64,000 nt of DNA from positions 1-64,000 of the forward strand of contig NZ_CANBCC010000006.1 in NCBI RefSeq assembly GCF_947366995.1, given 5' to 3'. Shown here piece after piece: positions 16,646 to 25,591 of this stretch. Under the pieces are notes generated by a model. It was not told the DNA's origin. It was given only the letters and a program-made list of their open reading frames with translations, and did not search any database. The DNA is from an uncultured Aquabacterium sp. (GTDB lineage: Bacteria > Pseudomonadota > Gammaproteobacteria > Burkholderiales > Burkholderiaceae_C). Position 1 is the stretch's first letter. Each line of letters opens with the position of its first letter. Both the position numbers and the translations under genes were made by a program.

Positions 16646-18804
16646 CATTGAAGCTGGAGAAACTGACTATGAAACCGTGGCGTATGGCGTTGGCCGGCCT
16701 CTCGCTGGCATGTGTGTCGCCGCTGTCCTGGGCTGCCGCCGCCATTCAGGCCATCAGCAGTGCTCAGCAGGCGGGTGCCGAGGTTGTGCGCATCGAGCTC
16801 AGCGAACCGCTGACCGCGTTGCCGGCCGGCTTCGTCGTGCAGACCCCCCCGCGCATTGCGATCGATCTGCCGGGCGTGACGAGCTCGCTGGCTCGCAACC
16901 AGGTCGAGATCAACCAGGGCAACCTCCGTTCGGTGAACGTGGCCCAGGCAGGTGAGCGCACCCGTCTGGTGCTCAACCTTCGCCAGGCGGCAACTTACAA
17001 GGCCCAGTTGCAGGGCAATGCGCTGCTGCTGGTTCTCGATCCGGCCGCCGCCGGCACGCCGGAATCGGCGCCGGTGGCCCGTGCGGCCAAGGCCGACGAT
17101 GCGGTGCACTTCGCCGACAGCCGCAATGCCACGCCGCTGGCGCTCAAGGACATCGACTTCCGCCGTGGTCAGGATGGTGCCGGCCGGGTCGTGGTCGAAT
17201 TGCCGAACAACCAGGTGGGCGTCGACATCAAGCAGCAGGGCCAGAGCCTGATGGTCGAGTTCCTCAAGACCGACCTGCCGGAGCGCCTGCGCCGCCGCTT
17301 CGATGTGACCGACTTCGGCACCCCGGTGCGTCAGATGTCGGCCAGCCAGTCGGGTGACCGCGTGCGCTTGCTGGTCGAGCCCAAGGGCGACTGGGAACAC
17401 TCGGCCTACCAGACCGACAACCAGTTCGTGCTCGAGGTGCGCCAGCGCAAGGCCGATCCCAACAAGCTGACCCCGGGACCGGGCTACGCGGGTGAGCGCC
17501 TGTCGCTGAACTTCCAGAACATCGAAGTGCGCTCGCTGCTGCAAGTCATTGCCGACTTCACCAACTTCAACGTGGTGACGAGTGACAGCGTGACCGGTAA
17601 CGTGACCCTGCGCCTGAAGGACGTGCCCTGGGACCAGGCGCTCGACATCATTCTGCAGGCCAAGGGCCTGGGGGTGCGCAAGTCGGGCAACGTGCTGTGG
17701 ATCGCACCGAAGGACGAGATCAACGCCAAGGAAAAGCTGGATCTGGAGGCCAAGGCCCAGGTGGCCCAGCTGGAGCCCACGCGCACGCAGTCGTTCCAGC
17801 TGAACTACACCAAGGCCGAAGTCATTGCGCGGGGCCTGTTGGGCACCAGCACGGGGGGCAGCAGTGGCAGCACGGCGTCGCGCATCCTGTCGCCGCGCGG
17901 CAGTGTGATCTTCGAAACCCGCACCAACCAGCTCTTCGTCAGCGACATCCCCTCCAAGCTGGAGGAAGTGCAGCAGATGATTGCCAAGATCGACATCCCG
18001 GTGCGCCAGGTGCTGATCGAGGCCCGCATCATCGAGGCGGTCGATTCGTTCGGTCGCACGCTGGGTGCGCGTCTGGGTACTTCCAACCAAACAGCGGTGG
18101 CGTCGGCGGGCAAGCTGAACCTCGGCTTGTCCGGGAACTATTCGGGTGTGGTCGCAGAGACCGGCCAGAGCCTCAGCGGCTCGGCAGCCAGCGTCGCCAA
18201 CAGCTACTTCGTGAACCTGCCGGCCCAGGCCTTGTCCACGGGTGCGTCGGCGGCCACGCTGGGCGTCTCGCTGTTCTCGTCGAGCGTGAACCATGCGCTG
18301 AACCTCGAGATCTCGGCGCTGGAAGCCGACGGCAAGGGCAAGGTCGTGTCCAGCCCGCGTGTGATCACGGCCGATCAGGTCAAGGCCATCATCGAGTCGG
18401 GTGAGGAACTGCCTTACCAGCAGGCCACGTCGAGCGGGGCGACCTCGGTCACCTTCCGCAAGGCCAACCTGAAGCTGGAAGTCACGCCGCAGATCACGCC
18501 GGAAGGCAGCATCATCATGTCGGTGGACATCAACAAGGACAGCGTGGGCCGCGTGACCACCGCCGGCTTTGCGATCAACACCAAGCACGTGGAGACCCAG
18601 GTGCTGGTCGAGAACGGCGGCACCGTGGTCATCGGTGGTATCTTCACGCAGTCCGAAGACGAAACGGAAAACAAGGTGCCGCTGCTTGGCGACATCCCGG
18701 TGGTCGGTTTCTTCTTCAAGAACAACGTCCGCAACCGTGCCCGGTCGGAGTTGCTCGTCTTCCTGACCCCGAAGGTGGTTTCGGACAAGACCGCCCTGCG
18801 TTGA
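16642..18804 (+). CDS. pilQ: Type IV pilus secretin PilQ
   Basis: The 720-residue outer-membrane secretin forms the pilus exit pore. A signal peptide ends near residue 33 (LSWAAA). Two AMIN peptidoglycan-binding domains follow (about 35-130 and 155-255), then an STN/N0 domain (LSLNFQNIEVRSLLQVIADF, starting about residue 288), an N1 domain containing SRILSPRGSVIFE, and the C-terminal secretin domain with VVSSPRVIT, LEVTPQITPEG and the closing PLLGDIPVVGFFFK and ELLVFLTPK. It overlaps pilP by 4 bases. The real start could be the second methionine (MKPWRMAL, 16672), which gives a more typical signal peptide. Confidence 0.96.
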   Translation: MTLKLEKLTMKPWRMALAGLSLACVSPLSWAAAAIQAISSAQQAGAEVVRIELSEPLTALPAGFVVQTPPRIAIDLPGVTSSLARNQVEINQGNLRSVNVAQAGERTRLVLNLRQAATYKAQLQGNALLLVLDPAAAGTPESAPVARAAKADDAVHFADSRNATPLALKDIDFRRGQDGAGRVVVELPNNQVGVDIKQQGQSLMVEFLKTDLPERLRRRFDVTDFGTPVRQMSASQSGDRVRLLVEPKGDWEHSAYQTDNQFVLEVRQRKADPNKLTPGPGYAGERLSLNFQNIEVRSLLQVIADFTNFNVVTSDSVTGNVTLRLKDVPWDQALDIILQAKGLGVRKSGNVLWIAPKDEINAKEKLDLEAKAQVAQLEPTRTQSFQLNYTKAEVIARGLLGTSTGGSSGSTASRILSPRGSVIFETRTNQLFVSDIPSKLEEVQQMIAKIDIPVRQVLIEARIIEAVDSFGRTLGARLGTSNQTAVASAGKLNLGLSGNYSGVVAETGQSLSGSAASVANSYFVNLPAQALSTGASAATLGVSLFSSSVNHALNLEISALEADGKGKVVSSPRVITADQVKAIIESGEELPYQQATSSGATSVTFRKANLKLEVTPQITPEGSIIMSVDINKDSVGRVTTAGFAINTKHVETQVLVENGGTVVIGGIFTQSEDETENKVPLLGDIPVVGFFFKNNVRNRARSELLVFLTPKVVSDKTALR

Positions 18805-18814
18805 TCTGACCGGC

Positions 18815-19363
18815 TTGGTTTCTGTTGTTTCTCTGATCGGCCTGCCCGGCGGTGGCAAGACCACCGTGGGGCGCCAGCTTGCGCGGCGCCTGGGTGCCCG
18901 CTTTGTGGATGCGGACCATGTGCTGGAAGAGCGCCTCGGCATGCCGATCCGCGCGTTCTTCGAGCAGCACGGCGAACCCGCCTTCCGGGATCTGGAAGAG
19001 CAGGTCATTGACGAACTGACGGGGCACACTGGCGAGCCGCTGGTGCTGGCCACCGGTGGGGGCGCGGTGCTGCGCGAGCCCAATCGGGCCCACCTTCGCG
19101 ATCGCACCACGGTGGTCTACCTGCGCTCGACGCCGGAGGAGCTGTTCCGGCGCCTCCGCCATGACACCCAGCGGCCCTTGCTGCAGGTGGCCGACCCGCT
19201 GTCCCGCTTGCGGGATCTGCACGCCCAGCGGCATCCCCTGTACGAAGAGACCGCTCACTTCTGCGTGGACACGGGCCGCCCGTCGGTGTCGATGCTGGTC
19301 GGGCTGATCCTGTCGCAACTGGAGCAGGCCGGCTGTCTGCCGAAGGACGGTGACCCCGCCTGA
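18815..19363 (+). CDS. aroK: Shikimate kinase
   Basis: This P-loop kinase phosphorylates shikimate at O3 in aromatic amino-acid synthesis. It has 182 residues: Walker A LPGGGKTTVG, the shikimate-binding FVDADHVLEER and FRDLEEQV motifs, ATGGGAV, and the lid arginines in DTQRPLL. The only plausible standard start is a TTG (18815) with no evident Shine-Dalgarno sequence, 10 bases after pilQ, so translation probably depends on pilQ. In most Burkholderiales aroB follows aroK. Here a terminator and the convergent valS come next instead. Confidence 0.92.
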   Translation: MVSVVSLIGLPGGGKTTVGRQLARRLGARFVDADHVLEERLGMPIRAFFEQHGEPAFRDLEEQVIDELTGHTGEPLVLATGGGAVLREPNRAHLRDRTTVVYLRSTPEELFRRLRHDTQRPLLQVADPLSRLRDLHAQRHPLYEETAHFCVDTGRPSVSMLVGLILSQLEQAGCLPKDGDPA

Positions 19364-19414
19364 CCGAGCGGCTGGCGCGAGTCCTGCGCCGACCTGAACG
19401 CCGAGCGAGGCATG

Positions 19415-19441
19415 AAAAAGGGCGCACCATGGTGCGCCCTT
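19415..19441 (-). terminator. Bidirectional terminator between aroK and valS
   Basis: A perfect 11-bp palindrome AAGGGCGCACC/GGTGCGCCCTT is followed on the minus strand by TTTTT (19415-19419). This makes it chiefly the valS terminator. It can also stop the convergent aroK transcript. Confidence 0.82.
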
Positions 19442-19478
19442 GTCGTTTCCGGTGAAGGGCCGCGCGGCCCCTCACGTC

Positions 19479-22313
19479 TCAACCCAGCCGCTGGAACTGG
19501 TCCTTCACGCGGGCGAGTGCGGCGCTGAAGTCGGCCACACGCTGCTTTTCCTGCTCGACCACGGCGGCCGGGGCGCGGGCCACGAAGCCTTCGTTGCCCA
19601 GTTTGGCTTCGGCCTTGGCGATCTCGCCCTGCAGGCGGGCGATCTCCTTCGACAGGCGCTCCTTCTCGGCGGCCACGTCGATCTCGACGTGCAGCGCCAG
19701 GCGGGCTTCGCCCTGCACAGCCACGGGGGCCATGGTGGTGGCAGCCACGAAGGCAGCCTCGTCGAGCACCTGCACTTCGCCCAGCTTGCCCAGCGCCTTG
19801 AGGATGGCACCGGCCTGGCGGATGAAGTCCGCGTCGCCGGTGGTGAGCAGGGGCACGCGCTCGGCGGGCGAGAGCTTCATCTCGCCGCGCAGGTTGCGCA
19901 CGCTGCCGACCACGGCCTTCAGGCGTGCCACCCAGGCGTCGGCCGCCGGGTCGACGCGGCCCAGGTCGGCCACGGGGTAGGGCGCCACCACGATGCTGGC
20001 GTCGCTGTCGGCCTGCTTGCGGCCCGCCACCGGGGCCACCACCTGCCACAGGGCTTCGGTGATGAAGGGGGTTATGGGGTGCAGCAGGCGCAGCACGGTT
20101 TCCAGCACGCGGATCAGGGTGCGGCGGGTGGCGCGCTGCTGGGCCTCGTTGCCGGTCTGGATCTGGACCTTGGCGATTTCCAGGTACCAGTCACAGTACT
20201 CGTCCCACACGAACTGGTAGAGCGCGTTGGCGACGTTGTCGAGGCGGAACTCGGCAAAGCCCTGGGCCACGGCCGCTTCCACGCGCTGCAGCTCGCCGAC
20301 GATCCACTTGTCGGCCGGGCTGAAGTCGAGGTAGCCACCGGCCGCGCAGACGCCGGGTTCGTGGGCGGCCAGACCGCAGTCGTGGCCTTCACAGTTCATC
20401 AGCACGAAGCGCGTGGCGTTCCAGAGCTTGTTGCAGAAGTTGCGGTAGCCCTCGCAGCGCTTGCTGTCGAAGTTGATGGCGCGGCCCAGGCTGGCCAGCG
20501 CAGCGAAGGTAAAGCGCAGCGCGTCGGCACCGTAGCCGGGGATGCCGTCCGGGAACTCCTTCTCGGTGGCCTTGCGCACCTTGGGTGCGATCTCGGGCTT
20601 GCGCAGGCCGCTGGTGCGCTTGTCCAGCAGCGGCGCGAGCTCGATGCCGTCGATCAGGTCGACCGGGTCGAGCACGTTGCCTTCCGACTTCGACATCTTG
20701 TTGCCCTGGGCGTCGAGCACCAGGCCGTGGATGTAGACGTGCTTGAAGGGCACCTTGCCGGTGAAGTGCTTGGTCATCATGATCATCCGGGCAACCCAGA
20801 AGAAGATGATGTCGTAGCCGGTGACCAGCACGGAGGAGGGCAGGAAGAGGTCCTGTTCCTTGGTCTGCTCGGGCCAGCCGAGCGTCGAGAACGGCACCAG
20901 CGCCGACGAGTACCAGGTGTCGAGCACGTCTTCGTCTCGGGTGAGCTCACCGGTGTAGCCGGCGGCCGTCGCCTTGGCGCGCGCGTCTTCTTCCGAGCGG
21001 GCCACGAAGACCTCGCCGTTGCTGCCGTACCAGGCCGGGATCTGGTGGCCCCACCACAGCTGGCGGCTGATGCACCAGTCCTGGATGTTCTTCATCCACT
21101 GGTTGTAGGTGTTGACCCAGTTCTCGGGCACGAACTTCACTTCGCCCGAGTCCACGGCCTCGATGGCCTGCTGGGCTATCGACTTGCCGCCGGCGCCGGG
21201 CTTGGTCATGGCCACGAACCACTGGTCGGTCAGCATGGGTTCGATGACCTGGCCGGTGCGGGCGCAGCGCGGCACCATCAGCTTGTGCTTCTTGACCTCG
21301 ACCAGCAGGCCATCGGCGTCCAGTCGGGCGACCAGCTGCTTGCGGGCCACGAAGCGGTCCAGGCCCACGTACTCGGCGGGGATGTCGTTGGCTTCGTGCG
21401 CGCTGACCTTGGCTTCGAGGTCGAAGATGGTCAGCATGGGTAGCTTGTGGCGCAGGCCGACCTGGTAGTCGTTGGTGTCGTGGGCCGGGGTGACCTTGAC
21501 GACGCCGGTGCCGAAGTCCTTGTCGACGTGCTCGTCGGCGATCACCGGCACCAGGCGACCGGTGATGGGCAGGCGCACCTGCTTGCCGATCAGGTGGGTG
21601 TAGCGCTCGTCTTCAGGGTGGACCATGACGGCGGTGTCGCCCAGCATGGTTTCAGGCCGGGTGGTGGCCACGACCAGGCTCGCGTCGCTGCCGTCGACGG
21701 GGTAGCGGATGTGCCACATCGAGCCTTCTTCTTCCTCGCTCTCGACCTCGAGGTCGGACACGGCGGATTTGAGGATCGGGTCCCAGCTCACCAGGCGCTT
21801 GCCGCGGTAGATCAGGCCTTCTTCATAGAGGCGCACGAAGGTGTCGGCCACGACCTTGGACAGCTTGTCGTCCATGGTGAAGTACTCGTGCTCCCACGAG
21901 ACCGAGTCGCCCATGCGGCGCATCTGCTGGGTGATGGTCGAGCCGGACTGCTCCTTCCACTCCCAGATGCGGGCCACGAAGTTCTTGCGGCCGAGGTCAT
22001 GGCGGGTCTGGCCCTTGTCCTGAAGCTGGCGCTCCACCACGATCTGCGTGGCGATGCCGGCGTGGTCGGTGCCCGGAATCCACAGCGTGTTGTGGCCCAG
22101 CATGCGGTGGTAGCGCGTCAACGAGTCCATGATGGTCTGGTTGAACGCGTGGCCCATGTGCAGCGTGCCCGTGACGTTGGGCGGCGGCAGCTGGATGCAG
22201 AAGGAGGGCTTGGACTCGTCGAGTGTGGGCTTGTAGAGGCCGCGTTGTTCCCACTGGGGGCCGTAGAGGGCTTCAATCGGGCCGGGTTCGAAGGATTTGG
22301 CGAGTTCGGTCAT
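19479..22313 (-). CDS. valS: Valyl-tRNA synthetase
   Basis: This 944-residue class I synthetase charges tRNA-Val. The HIGH-type motif is HMGH (52-55) after PPPNVTGTL, a large CP1 editing domain follows, and the KMSKS motif (NKMSKSEGN) is near residue 539. The anticodon-binding domain precedes a C-terminal coiled-coil tail of about 60 charged residues ([20 protein letters not shown]) typical of ValRS. ATG 22311-22313 (MTELAKSF) is chosen over an upstream in-frame ATG at 22370 that would add a basic, non-homologous stretch. Confidence 0.97.
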   Translation of the reverse strand: MTELAKSFEPGPIEALYGPQWEQRGLYKPTLDESKPSFCIQLPPPNVTGTLHMGHAFNQTIMDSLTRYHRMLGHNTLWIPGTDHAGIATQIVVERQLQDKGQTRHDLGRKNFVARIWEWKEQSGSTITQQMRRMGDSVSWEHEYFTMDDKLSKVVADTFVRLYEEGLIYRGKRLVSWDPILKSAVSDLEVESEEEEGSMWHIRYPVDGSDASLVVATTRPETMLGDTAVMVHPEDERYTHLIGKQVRLPITGRLVPVIADEHVDKDFGTGVVKVTPAHDTNDYQVGLRHKLPMLTIFDLEAKVSAHEANDIPAEYVGLDRFVARKQLVARLDADGLLVEVKKHKLMVPRCARTGQVIEPMLTDQWFVAMTKPGAGGKSIAQQAIEAVDSGEVKFVPENWVNTYNQWMKNIQDWCISRQLWWGHQIPAWYGSNGEVFVARSEEDARAKATAAGYTGELTRDEDVLDTWYSSALVPFSTLGWPEQTKEQDLFLPSSVLVTGYDIIFFWVARMIMMTKHFTGKVPFKHVYIHGLVLDAQGNKMSKSEGNVLDPVDLIDGIELAPLLDKRTSGLRKPEIAPKVRKATEKEFPDGIPGYGADALRFTFAALASLGRAINFDSKRCEGYRNFCNKLWNATRFVLMNCEGHDCGLAAHEPGVCAAGGYLDFSPADKWIVGELQRVEAAVAQGFAEFRLDNVANALYQFVWDEYCDWYLEIAKVQIQTGNEAQQRATRRTLIRVLETVLRLLHPITPFITEALWQVVAPVAGRKQADSDASIVVAPYPVADLGRVDPAADAWVARLKAVVGSVRNLRGEMKLSPAERVPLLTTGDADFIRQAGAILKALGKLGEVQVLDEAAFVAATTMAPVAVQGEARLALHVEIDVAAEKERLSKEIARLQGEIAKAEAKLGNEGFVARAPAAVVEQEKQRVADFSAALARVKDQFQRLG

Positions 22314-22484
22314 TGTGTGGTGCGGGGCGGGGCCCGGTGGGTCGTCGCACGAACGGCGTGCGCGGCGCAAAGTGCGATTTTAGGTCGGCTGCCGGCGTTC
22401 CTGTCACGCGACAGGGCTTCGCTGGAAAGCTGCCGTGGATCAAGGTCTGGCCGGGTGACCCTGTGTGTCTGCTCGGTAAAGCAC

Positions 22485-22514
22485 TTGGCAAGCAGGGTCT
22501 TGTCGGCCTAGCAT
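22485..22514 (+). promoter_or_regulatory. Candidate promoter of universal stress gene
   Basis: TTGGCA and TAGCAT are separated by 18 bases, about 48 bases before the ATG of the stress protein gene. Spacing and -35 are good; the -10 is weaker. The rest of 22314-22484 shows no gene. Confidence 0.35.
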
Positions 22515-22562
22515 GGAACAAAGGCGGCCCACCGGCTGCCACCTGACGCCAAGGAGGCCCTC

Positions 22563-23012
22563 ATGTACGAACATCTTCTGGTGCCGGTCGACGGCAGCGA
22601 GCTGTCCAACAAGGCGATCGATCACAGCATCGGTCTGGCCAAGATGCTGGGGGCTTCGATCACCGGCTTCACGGCCGAGCCGCCGCTGCCGGTGCTGGTG
22701 GTCGAGCAGTCGGCAGTGGCCTATGACGTGGCCACCTTCCAGGAGCACGAAAAGCGCTGTGAGGCCCATGCCCGCGAGGTGCTGCAGGCCTTCGCCGACA
22801 AGGCGAAGGCGGCCGGTGTGACGTTCGATGGGCAGTTCGTGATCACCGACAGCGTGCAGGACGCCATTGTCGAAACCGCCAAGCGTCAGGGCTGCGACCT
22901 GATCGTGATGGCCACCCATGGCCGGCATGGCCTGGATGCACTGATTCACGGTTCGCTGACCAAGAGCGTGCTGGCACACAGCCAGGTGCCATTGCTGGTG
23001 CTGCACGGCTGA
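22563..23012 (+). CDS. Universal stress protein (UspA family)
   Basis: A single Usp domain of 149 residues. The N-terminal strand is HLLVPVDGSELSNKA. The ATP-binding signature occurs in MATHGRHGLDALIHGSLTKSV, a G-2X-G-9X-G(S/T)-like arrangement, so this is probably an ATP-binding member. Such proteins act in the cytoplasm during growth arrest, oxidative or energy stress, with poorly defined molecular roles. An AAGGAGG-like ribosome-binding site (CAAGGAGGCCCTC) precedes the ATG. Three small membrane/stress genes follow in the same direction. Confidence 0.93.
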   Translation: MYEHLLVPVDGSELSNKAIDHSIGLAKMLGASITGFTAEPPLPVLVVEQSAVAYDVATFQEHEKRCEAHAREVLQAFADKAKAAGVTFDGQFVITDSVQDAIVETAKRQGCDLIVMATHGRHGLDALIHGSLTKSVLAHSQVPLLVLHG

Positions 23013-23049
23013 TCCGTCTTCTTTCCACCCCAACACAAGGAGCAGAAAC

Positions 23050-23361
23050 ATGAACGACATGAGCGCGGCCCAGAAGGACATTCTTGTTGCCGACCTGAAG
23101 CGGGTGCTGGCCGACGCCGAGGCCTTGTTGAAGGCGACCGCCGGTGACGGCGCCGAAGAGTTGTTGCAGGTGCGAGGCCGACTACAGGCCACGCTGTCGC
23201 AGGCCAAGGACGGGTTGATCGAAGCCCAGGCTGCGGTGGTGGACAAGGCCAAGGCCGCGGCGAAGGCGACCGATGGCTATGTGCACGAGAACCCGTGGAA
23301 GGCCATCGGCGTGGCGGCGGGCGTGGGCCTGCTGCTCGGCGTGGTGATTGGCCGCCGTTGA
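23050..23361 (+). CDS. DUF883 (ElaB/YqjD/YgaM family) membrane-anchored protein
   Basis: The 103-residue protein has an amphipathic helical N-terminus, the family segment GYVHENPWKAIGVAAGVGLL, and a single C-terminal membrane anchor ending GVVIGRR. E. coli YqjD and ElaB are tail-anchored inner-membrane proteins made in stationary phase under RpoS, and YqjD associates with ribosomes. The order DUF883, YqjE-like, YqjK-like matches the E. coli yqjD-yqjE-yqjK block. The clustering with a universal stress protein supports a growth-arrest role by inference. Confidence 0.92.
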   Translation: MNDMSAAQKDILVADLKRVLADAEALLKATAGDGAEELLQVRGRLQATLSQAKDGLIEAQAAVVDKAKAAAKATDGYVHENPWKAIGVAAGVGLLLGVVIGRR

Positions 23362-23382
23362 GCATGAAAGGCGTCGTCGCGC

Positions 23383-23808
23383 ATGGGTGACACGGCTGCC
23401 GATGCCGCGACGGCATCGGGTCGACTGACGGCCTCTTTGCGGGGCTTGCTGGCGACCCTGGTGGCGCTGGGCCATGACCGGCTCGCGCTGGCCAGCATCG
23501 AGCTGGAAGAAGAGCGCGACCGCCTGCTGGCCACGCTGGCGTGGGGCGCGGCGGCCGTGGTGCTGGCTTGCTTTGCGCTGGCGTTTGCGGCGGTGTTCGT
23601 CACGGTGCTGTTCTGGGACACACACCGCCTGCTGGCGCTGGGCAGCGTCACCTTGATGCTGGGTGCCGCAGCGGGGCTGGCGTGGTGGCGCATCCGCAGC
23701 CTGTGGGCGGGCCGTGCCGGCCTGCTGCCTGCCACCCTGGCTGAACTCGAGGCCGACCGACGCGCCCTGATGGGCGAGATGGGCGGCGCGCCGGGGGCCG
23801 CACCGTGA
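23383..23808 (+). CDS. YqjE-like phage-holin-superfamily membrane protein
   Basis: This 141-residue inner-membrane protein has two hydrophobic helices (about residues 50-75 and 80-103), preceded by an amphipathic stretch with the family motif RLALASIELEEERDRL. It belongs with YqjE / holin superfamily III by sequence and by its place between DUF883 and YqjK. No lysis role is implied for this chromosomal family. The stop overlaps the GTG start of the next gene by 4 bases, indicating translational coupling. Confidence 0.85.
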   Translation: MGDTAADAATASGRLTASLRGLLATLVALGHDRLALASIELEEERDRLLATLAWGAAAVVLACFALAFAAVFVTVLFWDTHRLLALGSVTLMLGAAAGLAWWRIRSLWAGRAGLLPATLAELEADRRALMGEMGGAPGAAP

Positions 23809-24221
23809 GTGCGCCCTGGTCGGACGGCGGCGTCGCGGCAGCGCGTGCGGCGCGCAAGCGGGCCCTGATTGAGCGCAGTGCCGTGCTCCGTCGACATCTG
23901 GCCCACGATTACATCACCCTGGTGGCGCCGGCCGAGCGCGTGCTTGATCGCGTGGTGGGCGCGGGCCACTGGCTGCGCCGTCATCCCTGGCTGCTGGGCG
24001 GCGTGGCTCTGGCATGGCTGTGGTGGCGTCCGCGCCGCGCCGTGGGGCTGGGTGGCCGTCTATTGGGTGCCTGGGCCCTGTGGCAACGCTGGCGGCCTTT
24101 GGTCAGCACGGTGCTCGCCGTGGCGGGCAGTGTGGCCGCTGCGGGCGCAGCAAACCGTGCGGGCACGGCTGGTACCGTGCCGACCCCGTCGCCGCACCGA
24201 GACAGCAAGCCGGGCGCTTGA
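23805..24221 (+). CDS. YqjK-like protein
   Basis: This small basic protein (138 residues) has an N-terminal Arg-rich helix (ARAARKRALIERSAVLRRHL), a central hydrophobic HPWLLGGVALAWLWW segment, and a second hydrophobic stretch near residue 100. The fourth position after usp, DUF883 and yqjE, plus the HPWLLGG motif, matches the YqjK-like family. The GTG start overlaps the upstream stop (GTGA). The molecular function is unknown. Confidence 0.72.
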   Translation: MSAPWSDGGVAAARAARKRALIERSAVLRRHLAHDYITLVAPAERVLDRVVGAGHWLRRHPWLLGGVALAWLWWRPRRAVGLGGRLLGAWALWQRWRPLVSTVLAVAGSVAAAGAANRAGTAGTVPTPSPHRDSKPGA

Positions 24222-24257
24222 CCTGGGGCAAGCGCCCCACAGGACGAGAGGACTACC

Positions 24258-25541
24258 GTGGCGGTTCCGCGCCCCTGTGCGCAACCGCATCGCCCTGTCA
24301 TGACCGATCTTCCGCACGTCCACCCCGAGCTCGCTGCCCTGCTCGAGCGCAGTGGCCTTCAACCACTGTCTCTGGGTGGGCGGCACCTCCTTCCGATCGT
24401 TCAGGGTGGTATGGGTGTCGGCGTGTCGGCGCACCGGCTGGCCGGTTCGGTGGCCGCAGCGGGTGGCATGGGAACCTTGTCGTCCGTCGACCTGCGTCGG
24501 CATCACCCCGACCTGATGGCGCGCACGCAGGGTCTGGCCTCGCGCATCGGGCAGGACGAGGACACCAAGGCGCAGATTGACGAGGCCAACCTGGAAGCGC
24601 TTGAGCGCGAGATCGCGGCAGCCCGTGCGCTGTCGCAAGGGCGCGGCCTGCTGGCCGTCAACGTGATGCGGGCGGTGAGCGAGTACGCGCCGGCCATCAA
24701 ACGGGCGCTGGAGTGTGGCATCGACGCCGTGGTGGTGGGTGCCGGCCTGCCGCTCGACCTGCCTGACCTGGCGCAGGACCATCCGAGCGCGCTGCTGGTG
24801 CCCATCCTGTCGGATGCCCGGGGCGTGCAGCTGGTGGTGCGCAAATGGGAGCGCAAGAAGCGCCTGCCCGATGCCATCGTGATCGAGCACCCCCGGCTGG
24901 CGGGTGGCCACCTGGGGGCCGCCAAGGTGGCCGACCTGCAGGACACGCGATTCGATTTCGAGAACGTCATCCCCGCCGTGCGGGCCTTTCTGCGTGACGC
25001 GGGGGTCGAGAAAGAGGTGCCGCTGATTGCCGCGGGCGGCATCCGCACCTTCGAGGACATCCAGCGCCTGCAGGCCCTGGGTGCTTCGGCGGTGCAGCTG
25101 GGCACGCCCTTCGCGGTCACGCAAGAATCGGATGCCCACCCCGAGTTCAAGCGCGTGCTGGCCGAGGCCCGCGAAGAAGACCTGACCACGTTCACCAGCG
25201 TGGCTGGGCTGCCCGCGCGCGCCGTGATGACGCCCTGGCTCAAGGCCTATCTGCGCGTGGAAGACCGCCTGCAGGCCGTGACCCAGGTGCGCAAGCGCTG
25301 CACCAAGGCCTTCGACTGCCTGGCGCAATGCGGGCTTCGCGATGGCCTGGCAGGCTGGGGGCAGTTCTGCATCGACAACCAGCTGGCCGCCGCCCTGCGG
25401 GGGGACGTCAGCAAGGGGCTGTTCTTCCGCGGTGCGGGGGCCTTGCCTTTCGGCGACCAGATCCGCAGTGTGGGCGAGCTGATGTCGCGTTTGCTGACAC
25501 GTGACATGGCCTTGGGCTCGCCAGTGCCCCAAGGGGCCTGA
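24258..25541 (+). CDS. Nitronate monooxygenase-family FMN oxidoreductase
   Basis: The 427-residue TIM-barrel flavoprotein is of the 2-nitropropane dioxygenase/nitronate monooxygenase family. Key segments are the N-terminal PIVQGGMGVGVSAHRLAGSVAAAGG, the hinge GIDAVVVGAGLPLDLPD, an FMN phosphate loop IAAGGIRTFEDIQ and the following GASAVQLGTPFAVT. The C-terminus has a cysteine-containing extension (RKRCTKAFDCLAQCGLRDG) shared by a subset of these proteins. The GTG at 24258 is preferred because AGAGGA lies 6 bases upstream; the ATG at 24300 has none. The physiological substrate is unknown. It may detoxify alkyl nitronates such as propionate-3-nitronate. Confidence 0.82.
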   Translation: MAVPRPCAQPHRPVMTDLPHVHPELAALLERSGLQPLSLGGRHLLPIVQGGMGVGVSAHRLAGSVAAAGGMGTLSSVDLRRHHPDLMARTQGLASRIGQDEDTKAQIDEANLEALEREIAAARALSQGRGLLAVNVMRAVSEYAPAIKRALECGIDAVVVGAGLPLDLPDLAQDHPSALLVPILSDARGVQLVVRKWERKKRLPDAIVIEHPRLAGGHLGAAKVADLQDTRFDFENVIPAVRAFLRDAGVEKEVPLIAAGGIRTFEDIQRLQALGASAVQLGTPFAVTQESDAHPEFKRVLAEAREEDLTTFTSVAGLPARAVMTPWLKAYLRVEDRLQAVTQVRKRCTKAFDCLAQCGLRDGLAGWGQFCIDNQLAAALRGDVSKGLFFRGAGALPFGDQIRSVGELMSRLLTRDMALGSPVPQGA

Positions 25542-25591
25542 GCGGCGCGCGGCGACCCAGGCGGCAGGGCAATGCCGCCTAAAATCGGTCG

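Noticed and set aside
16492..19110. An 872-codon minus-strand open frame opposite pilQ and aroK
   Set aside because: pilQ and aroK carry full family signatures. The antisense frame is low-complexity and without any ribosome-binding site.
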